64,000 bases of DNA from Pandoraea iniqua (GTDB taxonomy: Bacteria; Pseudomonadota; Gammaproteobacteria; Burkholderiales; Burkholderiaceae). Each line of letters begins with the position of its first letter. Positions within the stretch are counted from its first letter, which is position 1. The notes under the pieces were generated by a model. That model made no database searches, was not told the DNA's origin, and saw nothing but the letters and a program-made list of their open reading frames with translations. The DNA lies in the NCBI RefSeq assembly GCF_902459685.1, contig NZ_CABPSF010000009.1:177290-241289 (forward strand), in the 5' to 3' direction. Made by a program: the position numbers and the translations under genes. Below, one piece after another: positions 26,901 through 36,377 of this stretch.

Positions 26901-27422
26901 TTAGCGAGAGACACCGCCTGACTGGTCGCTACCGTGTTGAACATTGTCGTGCTTGTGGCCGAAATACTCGCTTTCCGAGACCTGCAGTGACTCGCCGACT
27001 TCCGCGCGCGTGCCGACGGTGAGTGCTTCGCTGGTCGACAGCGTTGGCGTCGTGACTGCCACGCCGGTCTTGCCTTTGAGAGCGATAGTGTCGGCCTCCA
27101 CCTCGAAATCCGTGCACTTCACCGCGATCTTCCCGCCCTGACTGAGCAGGATGCTATGTCCCTCCTTGTGCCATACGGCCACGTCGTAAGGTGCCAGGTG
27201 GGGCCGGCCGTCGATACGATCCATGCGCAACACGATCGTATGCCCGCCGGCCTCGATGACCAGCCCCTGCCCGTCAACGGGATTGCCCGCAAAGCCGTAG
27301 TCTTGCCAGCGCTCAACGCTTTCACGCCCGCTGCTGTCAAAAACCTGCACTGAGACTTCCTGGACGGGGCCTTCTTTGAGGCCGCGCAGCAGCGCGCGGC
27401 GTAGCATGTTCATCAGGTTCAT
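26901..27422 (-). CDS. baseplate assembly / spike protein, Mu gp45 (GpV) family
   Basis: A 173-residue protein forming the membrane-piercing spike. The N-terminal OB-fold region (RESVERWQDYGFAGNPVDGQGLVIEAGGHTIVLRMD) is followed by a repetitive beta-helix-like stretch with GGKIAVKCTDFEVEADTIALKGKTG. The end is polar with HKHDNVQHGS, whose histidines commonly bind metal at the spike tip. The start overlaps the stop of the hub gene as ATGA. Confidence 0.9.
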   Translation of the reverse strand: MNLMNMLRRALLRGLKEGPVQEVSVQVFDSSGRESVERWQDYGFAGNPVDGQGLVIEAGGHTIVLRMDRIDGRPHLAPYDVAVWHKEGHSILLSQGGKIAVKCTDFEVEADTIALKGKTGVAVTTPTLSTSEALTVGTRAEVGESLQVSESEYFGHKHDNVQHGSDQSGGVSR

Positions 27423-28585
27423 GACGGGTCTCCCTTGAATTCGAGCACGGAACCGTCCTTGCCGCGCTTTCCCTTGCCGCGACCACGTCGCACCTTCGTT
27501 TTGAGCGGCACGGTGTCGTATGCCTCCTTCGGGCGCACCAGTAGTTCGGTTACGTCTCCTTCCTTGAGGTCCACAGTCTGTTTCACCTCACAGATGAGCC
27601 ATTCTTCACCGTCCAGACCCGCGATGTCGTCATAGATCGGCACAAGCGTATTGATTTCCCACGGCTTGCCTTGCCACGTCCAGCCTTCCACTGTGTACTT
27701 AAAGCCGAACGCGTGGCCCCGGCGAACGCGCATCGTGTGGTCAACGAGACGCTGCATGTCCGGCGCTTCGTTGTTGCCATCCGCATGGATCACCAACGGT
27801 AGATAGCGCTTCATGCCTGGATCTTTAGAGTGGGCCTTCTGTTGAGCGGCTTGACCGAATGCCTTCGTAACATCGCTCATTGTTCCGCCGACATCGAGCG
27901 TCTGAAGGCTCTTGTGGTGCGTGACGTTGCCCTGGCCGTAACAGAAGTAGTCGGAGTGACGATCGGCGTCGGTGCCGGCACTCTCCATACTGATCACGTT
28001 GACGCCCCGCACGATGGCCCCATGGCTCTTCGTTTGGCCCGCGCGGGTGATGAGCACACGTCCCTCCGCATCGGTTGTCACCAGAACACCGCGCAGTCGA
28101 GCGGCGCGTGCAAGTACCTGGACGACCTTCTCGCCGTGCTCGATCTTCAGATCGCGGATCGGCTCACCGATGTCGGTATCGATCCGCACGTCGATACCAA
28201 AAGGCGAGCACAGATCCCGCGCGATCCTGTCGAGCTTCGCGTTTCGCCACTGGCCGCCCTGATAGATCGCAGAGCAGGCCACTAGGTCGCCGCTACGGCT
28301 GCGGCCCTCGATCTTGAATCCGCAGTCGTCACGCCGGTAGAACGGCTCGGCGGCGAGCACCGTCCCTGTTACGACCAGCGTTTCGTTGATCCGAATCTTG
28401 ATGCTGTCCTGGCGATTGATGTCCGGAGGATTGCCGGGAATAAGGGAAACCGGGATGCTGAATCGGCTCGACAGCGTCTCAAGTGACCGTTCGACGCTGG
28501 ACGACAGCCACCCCTGGTAGTCGCGGCCATTGACCGTCACATAAATCTTCGCGTCGTCGCGCGTGAACTGAGTTGGTTTTGCCAT
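27419..28585 (-). CDS. baseplate hub / tail protein P (Mu gp44)
   Basis: A 388-residue hub protein between the circularisation-type protein N and the spike. Features include VNGRDYQGWLSSSVERSLETLSSRFSI near the start and a middle EPIRDLKIEHGEKVVQVLARAARLRGV segment, as in Mu P / gp27-like hubs. It anchors the spike and tape measure in the baseplate. A basic C-terminus (RRGRGKGKRGK) is seen. Confidence 0.9.
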   Translation of the reverse strand: MAKPTQFTRDDAKIYVTVNGRDYQGWLSSSVERSLETLSSRFSIPVSLIPGNPPDINRQDSIKIRINETLVVTGTVLAAEPFYRRDDCGFKIEGRSRSGDLVACSAIYQGGQWRNAKLDRIARDLCSPFGIDVRIDTDIGEPIRDLKIEHGEKVVQVLARAARLRGVLVTTDAEGRVLITRAGQTKSHGAIVRGVNVISMESAGTDADRHSDYFCYGQGNVTHHKSLQTLDVGGTMSDVTKAFGQAAQQKAHSKDPGMKRYLPLVIHADGNNEAPDMQRLVDHTMRVRRGHAFGFKYTVEGWTWQGKPWEINTLVPIYDDIAGLDGEEWLICEVKQTVDLKEGDVTELLVRPKEAYDTVPLKTKVRRGRGKGKRGKDGSVLEFKGDPS

Positions 28586-28588
28586 AGG

Positions 28589-30067
28589 TCAGTCGTGCTT
28601 CGTGATGCGCAAAGGAGCGCCAGGCGGCACAAGCAGCGGATGACGGATATGCGGGTTCATGGCCATGATCTCGTCGGCCCAGCGAGTCGTGCCGAACATC
28701 CGATACGAAACGTACAGCGCCGGCTGCCACGACTCGGGCGTGTAAGTCGTGAGACGCGCCAGATCACGCGATCGCGCCTGCAGGTCCGTGAGCACGGCGG
28801 TTTTCAGGCGCACAAGGGAATCGTGAGTCGTCGTCGTGCCAACGCCACCGATCGGCTCAGCCGCGCTGGCCAGAATCAGCTCGGTGATTTGCTGGCCGAA
28901 GTCGGAGCGAAGCGCCAGCGCCTGGTCATAGTTGTCCAGGTCGATCTGCGTCACCGCACGAACGGCCATGATCGTCATGACTCCGTTGACGAAGCCTTCA
29001 AGCGTCTTGAGTGCTTGCGCTTCTGCCTGGCGCGACGCCGTTTGGTAAGGACTCACGGGCGGCGTGAAGGCCTCGGCCAGCTTGGCCTGTGCGGACGAGG
29101 GAGTGAAGCCCGTGGAGGCGTACGCAGCCGCGACGTCAGGGCTGATCGCTTGCGGCAATCCAGACGGTGACGCCGGCGTCGACTGCGACAGGAGGCTCTG
29201 CGTCGCCGTCGGCGCTTTCCACAGATTGCGTGCCGCTCCGAAGACCGACCAGGCATCGTTCGACGTCAGCGTATCCGGGATCTTCGTGAGGTCCGAAAAT
29301 CGACTGCCGAGCACCGACGAGATCGCCGACAACTCGTTCAACGGGAACGTGATGTACTGGCGCACAAGGCTGTTGTACGTATCGAAAGCGCCATTGACCG
29401 CAGAGATGCCATCCCAGACAGTATCAAGCGCCGAGCGCATGCGCGACAGCACATTGTCCTTGGCCCAGCCCGTCAGGTCTGCGACATTGAAATTGGCCGC
29501 CAGCGAGTCAATGAGCGACTTTTCTGCGTTGTCGGCCGCAGCGGAAACTTGGTCTGTGGTGTTGGTTACGCCGGCCGGATACCGACGCGGCTCGGCCCTG
29601 ACAAATGACAGCTCCAGACGAGCGCACCCGCCCTCGGTCGTCGGCGCTTCCTTGATCGTGTACTTGCCATTACACCAGCAGCGAATGCTGCCCTGCGTCG
29701 GATGGACAAGCACTCCGTCACCCGTCAGCGCGTTGCGCAACTTGCTGAGCTGGTCGAGGTAATCATCGCCGATAAGGTACGCGGAGAACTTAATCTCGTT
29801 CGCACCAGAGCCCATGCGAAACACCGTCGGCAGATCCTGAAACGGGTATTCGCGCAGGACGGTGTTATCGCCATCGGTCATTTCGGTCGAATCGACCTGA
29901 AACGGTACGTCGCGCCACGATGCCGTGCGAAGCTGGTTCAACCAGGTGTTTTTGCCAGCACCAGCGAGGCTCGAAAGACCGCCTAAGCCGGCCAAGTTGG
30001 TCAGGTTCCCCAGGCTGGGCACGCTCGGAAGACTCGGGACGCTCGGCAGATTGTCGATCAGTGACAT
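28589..30067 (-). CDS. tail/DNA circularisation-like protein N (Mu gp43)
   Basis: A 492-residue protein with the DNA_circ_N domain in the first 150 residues (SWRDVPFQVDSTEMTDGDNTV, then GSGANEIKFSAYLIGDDY). In Mu the gene is named N and the protein belongs to the tail/baseplate. The C-terminal part contains a LysM-like end (YRMFGTTRWADEIMAMNP) that probably contacts the hub. It shares one base with the tape measure stop. Confidence 0.9.
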   Translation of the reverse strand: MSLIDNLPSVPSLPSVPSLGNLTNLAGLGGLSSLAGAGKNTWLNQLRTASWRDVPFQVDSTEMTDGDNTVLREYPFQDLPTVFRMGSGANEIKFSAYLIGDDYLDQLSKLRNALTGDGVLVHPTQGSIRCWCNGKYTIKEAPTTEGGCARLELSFVRAEPRRYPAGVTNTTDQVSAAADNAEKSLIDSLAANFNVADLTGWAKDNVLSRMRSALDTVWDGISAVNGAFDTYNSLVRQYITFPLNELSAISSVLGSRFSDLTKIPDTLTSNDAWSVFGAARNLWKAPTATQSLLSQSTPASPSGLPQAISPDVAAAYASTGFTPSSAQAKLAEAFTPPVSPYQTASRQAEAQALKTLEGFVNGVMTIMAVRAVTQIDLDNYDQALALRSDFGQQITELILASAAEPIGGVGTTTTHDSLVRLKTAVLTDLQARSRDLARLTTYTPESWQPALYVSYRMFGTTRWADEIMAMNPHIRHPLLVPPGAPLRITKHD

Positions 30068-32448
30068 TAATTCGCTCCCCCTGGGTTCGTCGCACCTGGA
30101 TCAATGCGCAACGCATTCGGCTGCCGGAACACTTGCGTTCCAATCATCACGCGATCGTCGCGCACGGTGACGTTAATGCCGAGCTGGCCGTTGCCGATCT
30201 CGACCCGCTGCGGTTCTGCCTGGATGCGCTTGATCATGTCGAGCCCGACGGACGGTTGCATGAGCGGGTTTGTCATGTACGCCGGTGCAGTACGCAGGAC
30301 GCTCATACGGTCCTGCGTATCTGTGGGCAATCCGGCCGCATCGGCCAGGAGTCCTGCGCGCTGGGATGGCGTGGCCGTCATGCGCGTCAGGGCGTCGCCC
30401 GCGCGCGTTGCGCCGAAGTAGCCGAGTGCCCCGCCAATTGCGCCGCCGATCGGAACCGTAATAGGTGCGAGCGGGCCGCCAAATGCCCCGACTGCTGCAC
30501 CGGCTTGCATGCCGGCCCACGCTCCAGTCGCTCCAGCCGCAATCCGGCCCAAGTCATTGACCTTCTCTGTAGCCGATTTGGAGCCATCAAGCAGCGTAGG
30601 GATGGCCTCGTAGGCCGCATATGCGGCAGCAGCCATGCCAGCGCCACGCGCGCCGCCAAGGAATGCCGCGCCACGCTTGCCGCCAGCACCGCCAGGGCCA
30701 CCGGCCCCGCCAGCACCACCCGGACCGCCAGGCATAGGGGCGTCCCAGCCCGGCATCTTGTTCACAACCCAAACAGGAATGGGGCCGGCTCCGAACCCTC
30801 CGAGTCCGCCGGGGCCCGCACCACCAGGAGCACCCGAGCGGCCGCGCGATAACAAAAAGGCGGTGAATGCGCCGCCGGCACCCGCTGCGGTAGCGATACC
30901 AACCGCCTGACCGAATCCGGTCAGCGCTGTCGTCACGGCAGGAAATGCCTGGGCGAGATCGGTCGCGCTCTTGAGCACGGCTTTGAGCGGACCGTCGATC
31001 TGATCGAACACACGGCTACGCGCCATGTCCGTTTCGTTTGCGACCTGTTGCGCCTTATATCCTGCGCGTCCAGAGACGACATCAAAGTTCGACGCGACGG
31101 CTTGCCCTGTGTCTTCATGCACTTTCGCCAGTACATCTTTCACGTAGCCCTTGTTTTGCATGATTCCGACGAGCGCCATCAGAGCTTCCCGGTCTTGAAT
31201 AACCTGCCCGATGGCCGATCCCTGAAGAATCGAAGCCATTGCTTGAAGCGTCGCTTTTTTTTCGTCGCCTTGTTCTGTAGCGGCGCGATCGCGAAGAGAC
31301 ACGAAGCTCTTGTTTTTGCCCGCAATCTGCTCCGCAAAATCTACAAACGCCGCGATACCGTCAACGCCTCGCTCGCGCGCGCGCGCAAGTGACTTCGGAA
31401 GATCAACGCCCAAACGAGCGAAGTCCTTCTCCGTGTCGGCTGAGTTGATCTTCAACAACAAATTCTTGAGGTTATTGCCTGCAGCATCGGCACTCCCTGC
31501 AGTCATGATGGAGGCCTGTGCGTACGACACCAGACGCTCGAAGTCGGCCATCCCGCGCATGCCCAGCTTGTCACTCGATGCAGCCATGAGCTCCGGCAAC
31601 CAACGAGCCATGTCTTTAAGCTCAAATCCGCCCTCCTGCCCGGCGACGACGGCTTTGGAAATAGCCTGGCCGATATTCTTTTCGGTCAGCCCATAGTTTC
31701 GCAGACCGGCAATCGCAATGTTTCCGATATCTCCGACATCGGCATCTCCAGCGGTTGCTCCTCGCTGGAGATCAAGCAGCATGGCCTTTGCCGTATCAAT
31801 CTTCACAACTCCGGAGGAAATGACTTTGTTTAATGCCTCTGCAGCAGAGTCACGAGTACCGCCGCCTTGGCGGACCGCGTCATTAATGGTGCCTTCGAGT
31901 TCCTTCATGCCAAGCAGGCGACCCGCGAGATTACGATCGCCATAGGCCACGTTTGCCATGTTGGCCAGACGCGTGTCGAACTGCACCGGCCGCTTGAGCG
32001 TGGCCACAGCAGCCGCGCCGCCTGCGACCACACCTCCGGTGACAGCGCCGGCCGTCTGGCCAGCACGACCGAGCACAGCCGCCATACGATCCGCGTCGCG
32101 GCGAATATCGCTCATGCGGCGCGCGATGCTCCCGAGGTAGCGAAACTGGCGATCAAGCGCCGTCGAACTGCCCAGGCGGGACAATGCACTGTCAGCACGC
32201 TGTGTGGCCGAAGTGACGTTGTTCAAGCCCGATTGCATACGACGTGCGTCGGATTCGAGCTTGCTCGCGCCCGTTTTGGCTCCTACCTTTTCCACAGACT
32301 TCTCAGCCTTCTGAGCTGCTTTGTCGGTGTTGGTCAGCGCCGTGGTTTGCCGCTTGCCAGCTTGCTCGATCGCGCGCGCGTTTTCCGCAGCGCCTCGCTT
32401 GAGGTCGCCCGCCAGATTGATGATGTATCGCAACGTCATGCTGCTCAT
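30067..32448 (-). CDS. tail tape measure protein
   Basis: At 793 residues, one of the longest phage proteins here, as expected because it sets tail length. The N-terminal 130 residues are coiled-coil and lysine/alanine-rich. A central TP901-type segment follows (GGTRDSAAEALNKVISSGVVK, then QAISKAVVAGQEGGFELKDMARW). A proline/glycine-rich linker lies near residues 545-610 (many GGAGG and PGG repeats), then hydrophobic glycine-rich stretches (GAAVGAFGGPLAPITVPIGGAIGG). The start overlaps the tail chaperone extension stop as ATGA. Confidence 0.93.
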   Translation of the reverse strand: MSSMTLRYIINLAGDLKRGAAENARAIEQAGKRQTTALTNTDKAAQKAEKSVEKVGAKTGASKLESDARRMQSGLNNVTSATQRADSALSRLGSSTALDRQFRYLGSIARRMSDIRRDADRMAAVLGRAGQTAGAVTGGVVAGGAAAVATLKRPVQFDTRLANMANVAYGDRNLAGRLLGMKELEGTINDAVRQGGGTRDSAAEALNKVISSGVVKIDTAKAMLLDLQRGATAGDADVGDIGNIAIAGLRNYGLTEKNIGQAISKAVVAGQEGGFELKDMARWLPELMAASSDKLGMRGMADFERLVSYAQASIMTAGSADAAGNNLKNLLLKINSADTEKDFARLGVDLPKSLARARERGVDGIAAFVDFAEQIAGKNKSFVSLRDRAATEQGDEKKATLQAMASILQGSAIGQVIQDREALMALVGIMQNKGYVKDVLAKVHEDTGQAVASNFDVVSGRAGYKAQQVANETDMARSRVFDQIDGPLKAVLKSATDLAQAFPAVTTALTGFGQAVGIATAAGAGGAFTAFLLSRGRSGAPGGAGPGGLGGFGAGPIPVWVVNKMPGWDAPMPGGPGGAGGAGGPGGAGGKRGAAFLGGARGAGMAAAAYAAYEAIPTLLDGSKSATEKVNDLGRIAAGATGAWAGMQAGAAVGAFGGPLAPITVPIGGAIGGALGYFGATRAGDALTRMTATPSQRAGLLADAAGLPTDTQDRMSVLRTAPAYMTNPLMQPSVGLDMIKRIQAEPQRVEIGNGQLGINVTVRDDRVMIGTQVFRQPNALRIDPGATNPGGAN

Positions 32449-32630
32449 CGTCTCTTCCTCGCTTCTGCCTGCCGTGCCTTATTCATCCGCTCCAAGTCAG
32501 CGGCCTGCGCCATCAGCTGCACCTTCGGTGTTTCGCGCAGCGTAGTCAGCGAGCATGGAAGGGCCAGACTGAGCTGACGCGCCAGCGTCTCCCAGCTCTG
32601 CAGTCTGGCCCTCGGATCGCGGGCCGACAC
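32445..32630 (-). CDS. tail assembly chaperone extension (frameshift product)
   Basis: An open frame of about 61 codons overlapping the end of the tail assembly chaperone gene in another frame and ending at the tape measure start. This is the position of the G-T or gp41/gp42-type extension in tailed phages. It lacks a convincing ribosome site of its own. The frame is reached by a +1 or, equivalently, -2 slip; Mu is reported to use -2. I did not find an obvious slippery run like the one in Mu. The peptide is basic (QAEARKRR at the end), typical of the tape-measure-binding part. Confidence 0.6.
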   Translation of the reverse strand: MSARDPRARLQSWETLARQLSLALPCSLTTLRETPKVQLMAQAADLERMNKARQAEARKRR

Positions 32631-33051
32631 CCTCCGGTTTGGTTACGTCGCTGAGCATCGTCTCGAACGCGTCTTGGGAAATCAGGCCGTGGCGAAGCTG
32701 CGCCGCCAAGTCGACCAGGACACAACGCTCTTCGATGCGAGCCAGATCAAGCGGCGACAGACGGCCGAACATCTCCAGTGTCATGAGGCTCAGCGGGATG
32801 TCGTCCAGACCAGCACACTGGAAACGGTCGCAATGGCGCAGCGTCAACGCGACGCGATACAACTCGTCGGACACGAGCAGAGTGGGCTTGCCCTTCACGT
32901 CGACAACGCGTTCCGCAAGCTGCATCGCAGCGTATTCGTCTGCAACGGTCGTCTCACGCAGGCGCACCGTGCGATATCGAACTTCCTTGTCCCCAACCTG
33001 GGAGCGCAGGCCGTCAACGAGCGCGACGACATGGATGTCTTGCTGATTCAT
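32497..33051 (-). CDS. tail assembly chaperone, Mu gp41 family
   Basis: A 184-residue protein between tail tube and tape measure. The N-terminal half (VRYRTVRLRETTVADEYAAMQLAERVV, with YRVALTLRHCDRFQC) matches gp41-type chaperones that coat the tape measure during tail assembly. The C-terminal 45 residues are low-complexity, which fits the zone where ribosomes change frame to make the longer form. Confidence 0.82.
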   Translation of the reverse strand: MNQQDIHVVALVDGLRSQVGDKEVRYRTVRLRETTVADEYAAMQLAERVVDVKGKPTLLVSDELYRVALTLRHCDRFQCAGLDDIPLSLMTLEMFGRLSPLDLARIEERCVLVDLAAQLRHGLISQDAFETMLSDVTKPEGVGPRSEGQTAELGDAGASAQSGPSMLADYAARNTEGAADGAGR

Positions 33052-33135
33052 GGTGTGAACCTCGAATGTGTGGGCGGAAAGTAACGAAGGCAGGAAAAAT
33101 CCTGCCTTCGGGAGAGCTGCATCAGCGGGCGACGC

Positions 33136-33507
33136 TTAAAGCCACTGGAGCGCCGTGAGGACCGCGAACTGGATGTCGACAGCCCCCGTGCCGACCTCGC
33201 CCATGCTCATGAACGAGCATTTGCCGGCGCGCACACGTCGACCGGTATGCAAGTTGGTCATCACGATCTGTGCTTCGCAGATTTGGCTGATCGTGTCCGG
33301 GTTGCGCGACCCGGTGAACAGCAGCTTGGCCTTGATGACACGGGCCACGCGCTTACGCGTGGTGAAATCCGGACCGTTTGCCGCCAGAGCAGCCTCGCGC
33401 TCAAAGCCGGCCGCGCCTTCAATCGTTGCGCTGCCGTCCTCAATCGCCCATTCCTCACCATCGACGGTGAAGCTATCCACGCGGAAAAGTTCGCTATCGC
33501 AGGCCAT
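33136..33507 (-). CDS. tail tube protein (Mu gpM family)
   Basis: A 123-residue tube subunit of typical length. Features are FTVDGEEWAIEDGSATIEGAAGFERE and KAKLLFTGSRNPDTI, then a beta-rich end with TGRRVRAGKCSFMSMGEVGTG. It is encoded directly after the sheath gene, as in all Mu-like contractile tails, and stacks inside the sheath to form the DNA channel. Confidence 0.9.
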   Translation of the reverse strand: MACDSELFRVDSFTVDGEEWAIEDGSATIEGAAGFEREAALAANGPDFTTRKRVARVIKAKLLFTGSRNPDTISQICEAQIVMTNLHTGRRVRAGKCSFMSMGEVGTGAVDIQFAVLTALQWL

Positions 33508-33555
33508 TTAGCCCCTCCAGTCAGTCAGTCAGAAAATAGTGTGATGTGCGGGTGA

Positions 33556-35034
33556 TCAGACGTGCCCGGCGATGAACTCGCTGGTGATTTCGGTCTGGTA
33601 GTGCTGCGTGATGAGGACCGGCTGATCCACAATCTTCAGCTTCCCGTTCGGCCCGTCGACCTCGACCAGGAGCGCGTTCTTGTAGTACTCCATGTTCTGG
33701 AACAGGCCGGCTCCCATGAACTGTTCATAACAGTTGAGCATGATGTCGTTGCCGAGCTGGGCCGTCATGATCTTCTGGCCCGGAATCGGCTCAGTGACGT
33801 ATTCGGCCAGCTTGTACCCGCGATACTTCGTCTGGAATTCCGAGACGATGAACCACCGGTAATACGACAGCGTCTTCACCCAGTTCAGATTGCGCCAGGA
33901 AGCATCAGCGGCCCCAGTCGGGTGCGTGGTGTAGTTCGTCACCATGCGCAGGATGTTGGCAGTGCCGTCTTCCATGGTTTCGAGCACGGAGCCGCCAGCC
34001 ACGAGCATGTTGTTGCGCTGCTCGACTTCCCAGTCGTCCTCCAGGCGTGCCGCGACATACCCGCTGAGTTTCACGCCCGTCCACGGCTGAGCGGGATCGA
34101 TCGCCGCCTGGCTTTCGATCGCGGCCGCAGCGGCTGCCGCCGTCTCCCACGTATTCGTCAGATCACGCGTGACGCAGATGGTGTGCACCTGCGGACTATT
34201 GCGGGGGCCCAGCCAGCCGACGACCTCACCTTCGGTGCCGCGCATCACCGTCACGGCCTGGCCGTCCTTCATGTTGTCGAAGTTCCAGCGCCGCTCCAGC
34301 TCGGTTTCCAACACCCCCATGTTCGGGCTGTCGGTGTACGGCATCGCGTATTCGGTCGGCCAGAAGCCCTGGATTGCGGACACCACCGGCGTGACGTCGG
34401 GATTGACTGCGCCGCCAGCCATCGGCGAGACGGTCAAAGTCACACCCTGAGGAAGACGGTCGTCCGCGTAATACGTGCCACGCAGATCAATGCCGTTACC
34501 GGTCGCGCCTTTCCAGCGGCAGGTCAGCTTCACTTCGCCGTCCGTTGCACCTGCCGCAGCGATCACGGGCAGGCTGGGAACGGCGTTGATAGCGTTGACC
34601 AGCTTTGTCGCCGCCGTGATCGCCGTGTCGTTGATCGCCACACCGATGCGCACACGCACGCCGCCGATGTACAGCGGCAATTCGCCCGCAGCGTGTTGCG
34701 CACTGACTTGCACGGTCACTTTCCCGGTCGATGCGATCGCAGTTTCGTCGTCCGCCAGGATCACGAGATCGATCGGCATGCCCAGGTCCGCATTCGCCTT
34801 GCCCTTGCGCCACATCGCGAGCAGCATCGAGCCTTCGCCGAGCAGGCCCACGGCCTCGGCCTCGCTGGTTACGCGTTGGCGCTTCGTGATGTCGACGCCG
34901 ACGGGCGGACTCGCCTGACCGATGAGCAGCAGGCTTCGCGGCATGCCGCGAAGTCCACGGATCGCCTTGGATGCATCGAATTTGTGTGCCACGAACGGCA
35001 CCAGAAAGTTCAAGGAAAGCAGGTTCGGCAACAT
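33556..35034 (-). CDS. contractile tail sheath protein (Mu gpL family)
   Basis: A 492-residue sheath subunit, close to Mu L (495). The N-terminus has RSLLLIGQASPPVGVDITKRQRVTS. A variable outer domain lies in the middle, and the conserved C-terminal half includes GNDIMLNCYEQFMGAGLFQNMEYYKN and EITSEFIAGHV. The sheath contracts to drive the tube through the cell envelope. A small DUF2635 gene precedes it and the tube gene follows. Confidence 0.93.
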   Translation of the reverse strand: MLPNLLSLNFLVPFVAHKFDASKAIRGLRGMPRSLLLIGQASPPVGVDITKRQRVTSEAEAVGLLGEGSMLLAMWRKGKANADLGMPIDLVILADDETAIASTGKVTVQVSAQHAAGELPLYIGGVRVRIGVAINDTAITAATKLVNAINAVPSLPVIAAAGATDGEVKLTCRWKGATGNGIDLRGTYYADDRLPQGVTLTVSPMAGGAVNPDVTPVVSAIQGFWPTEYAMPYTDSPNMGVLETELERRWNFDNMKDGQAVTVMRGTEGEVVGWLGPRNSPQVHTICVTRDLTNTWETAAAAAAAIESQAAIDPAQPWTGVKLSGYVAARLEDDWEVEQRNNMLVAGGSVLETMEDGTANILRMVTNYTTHPTGAADASWRNLNWVKTLSYYRWFIVSEFQTKYRGYKLAEYVTEPIPGQKIMTAQLGNDIMLNCYEQFMGAGLFQNMEYYKNALLVEVDGPNGKLKIVDQPVLITQHYQTEITSEFIAGHV

Positions 35035-35087
35035 GTCGAAGGCCTCATTAAAGTTCGTTGAAAGTGCGTTTCAGCCGACGGGAAAGA

Positions 35088-35363
35088 TCACTCGTCGGGC
35101 TGGCGGATCAGGTCGCTGTCCTGGAGCAAGCGAAGGATGCGGAGATTGACGGTCGCAGGGGACGCCTCGGTCTCGCTGTAGCGGCCGCCGAATTCACGAT
35201 TGATGACGAAACGGTCTGCGGCTGCCACGACACGGATCATTTGCCCCATCCGCGGTGCGGGCAAACGCACCTGCGTGACGGGAGACTCGGTCACGTCGTA
35301 TTCCGTAGCGATTTGCGTCGGTGCGGTGGAGACGCTGCCGCCGGTCTTAGCTTTCGTTGCCAT
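35088..35363 (-). CDS. small phage protein, DUF2635 (Mu gp38) type
   Basis: A 91-residue protein between gp37 and the sheath. VRLPAPRMGQMIRV fits the DUF2635 pattern of a short domain with a conserved proline-rich core, and the C-terminus YWRRLLRDGDV-like end of relatives is replaced by LRLLQDSDLIRQ. The function is unknown; position is conserved in Mu-like phages. It overlaps the upstream gene by 17 bases. Confidence 0.65.
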   Translation of the reverse strand: MATKAKTGGSVSTAPTQIATEYDVTESPVTQVRLPAPRMGQMIRVVAAADRFVINREFGGRYSETEASPATVNLRILRLLQDSDLIRQPDE

Positions 35364-35946
35364 TCGTCACTCCTTTGATTTCATGTTCCACAGTCAAATC
35401 AGGCATCTCGCGAGGTGGATCCTGTACCGACACCGTCGGCTCGCTCGTGATACCAACCGCGCCCATGGCAGGGATCTCGTCAGGGGACGGCGTGCCGTTA
35501 AACTCGGCCTCCTGCCACCAGGCAACCATCCAGAGCGCCAGACCCTTGGTGTCGAGCTTGCGGTTGTAAAGGTTCTCCGCCATCAAGCCGTCAGGACGAC
35601 CGACGCACGGTGGCTGCGACCATGCCTGAAGCACGCGCGACACCATTTCCGCGCGCACCATTGCCTCGCGCATGCGCTCGGCTCGCTCGCTATGCTTTGT
35701 CACGATGAACACAGCGAAGCGGGCTTCCCAGACAAATTTCCCGCCGACATACGATCCCTTCGCTGCTTTGCGCCATCCCAGGCAGGTCGTGAACGCAGCA
35801 GGAGACACGAACGACTTTGCGCCGATCTCTTCGTCGCCGAAATCACCGCCGTAATCTTCGATGGTCTTGAACATCGATCCCATACGGGCGCGGATCTCAG
35901 CTTTCACGCTGTCCAGAATTTCTACGGACTTGAGCGGGTGTGACAT
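35347..35946 (-). CDS. Mu gp37 (DUF1834) family protein, probable tail terminator
   Basis: A 199-residue protein. The ATG at 35946 follows AGGA and overlaps the stop of the previous gene as TGATG. VEILDSVKAEIRARMGSMFKTIEDYGGDF at the start and the FVWEARFAVFIVTKHSERAERMRE middle are gp37-like. Proteins at this position are thought to cap the tail tube. The last 45 residues are an acidic, proline-rich tail. Confidence 0.75.
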   Translation of the reverse strand: MSHPLKSVEILDSVKAEIRARMGSMFKTIEDYGGDFGDEEIGAKSFVSPAAFTTCLGWRKAAKGSYVGGKFVWEARFAVFIVTKHSERAERMREAMVRAEMVSRVLQAWSQPPCVGRPDGLMAENLYNRKLDTKGLALWMVAWWQEAEFNGTPSPDEIPAMGAVGITSEPTVSVQDPPREMPDLTVEHEIKGVTNGNES

Positions 35947-36377
35947 CACATCATCCTTATTGCGTCGAGCAGCATGTTGCCGATCACGGTCGAGTTTTCA
36001 TCATTCACACCCAACACCGGCCGCGCCTCGATGCGCACGGCGTGCCCGCGTCCGGTTTCCCCGCCGAAATGGTGTATCCGGGCGTAGACGAGGTTGCTAC
36101 CGATCTCGACGCCGCCACTCACCAGCCGATAAACGTAGCTGCTGTACAGTCGGCGCGTGTTCATGAGCGTCTGGCCACCGCGCGCCAGGGCTGCGCGCGA
36201 CTGCGGCATCGCCGATCCATCCCAGAGCTGCTGCTGGTCAAAACGATCCTGGATCTGCCCGAGCATGTATTCGCCGATGTCTTGGCGCACACGCTCAAAC
36301 GTTGCTCCCCCGATTGCTGCGAGGTGCTTGCGGATCTGGCCATCGTCAAACGACCATTGGACCGATGCGCCATTCAT
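35946..36377 (-). CDS. phage virion morphogenesis protein (Mu gpG-like / tail completion)
   Basis: A 143-residue protein with the morphogenesis family pattern: FERVRQDIGEYMLGQIQDRFDQQQLWDGSAM and LYSSYVYRLVSGGVEIGSNLVYARIHHFGG. Members act at the head-tail junction or in tail completion. ATGA overlaps link it to genes on both sides. In Mu the gpG gene follows F before protease I; here the homologue sits after the capsid genes. Confidence 0.8.
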   Translation of the reverse strand: MNGASVQWSFDDGQIRKHLAAIGGATFERVRQDIGEYMLGQIQDRFDQQQLWDGSAMPQSRAALARGGQTLMNTRRLYSSYVYRLVSGGVEIGSNLVYARIHHFGGETGRGHAVRIEARPVLGVNDENSTVIGNMLLDAIRMM

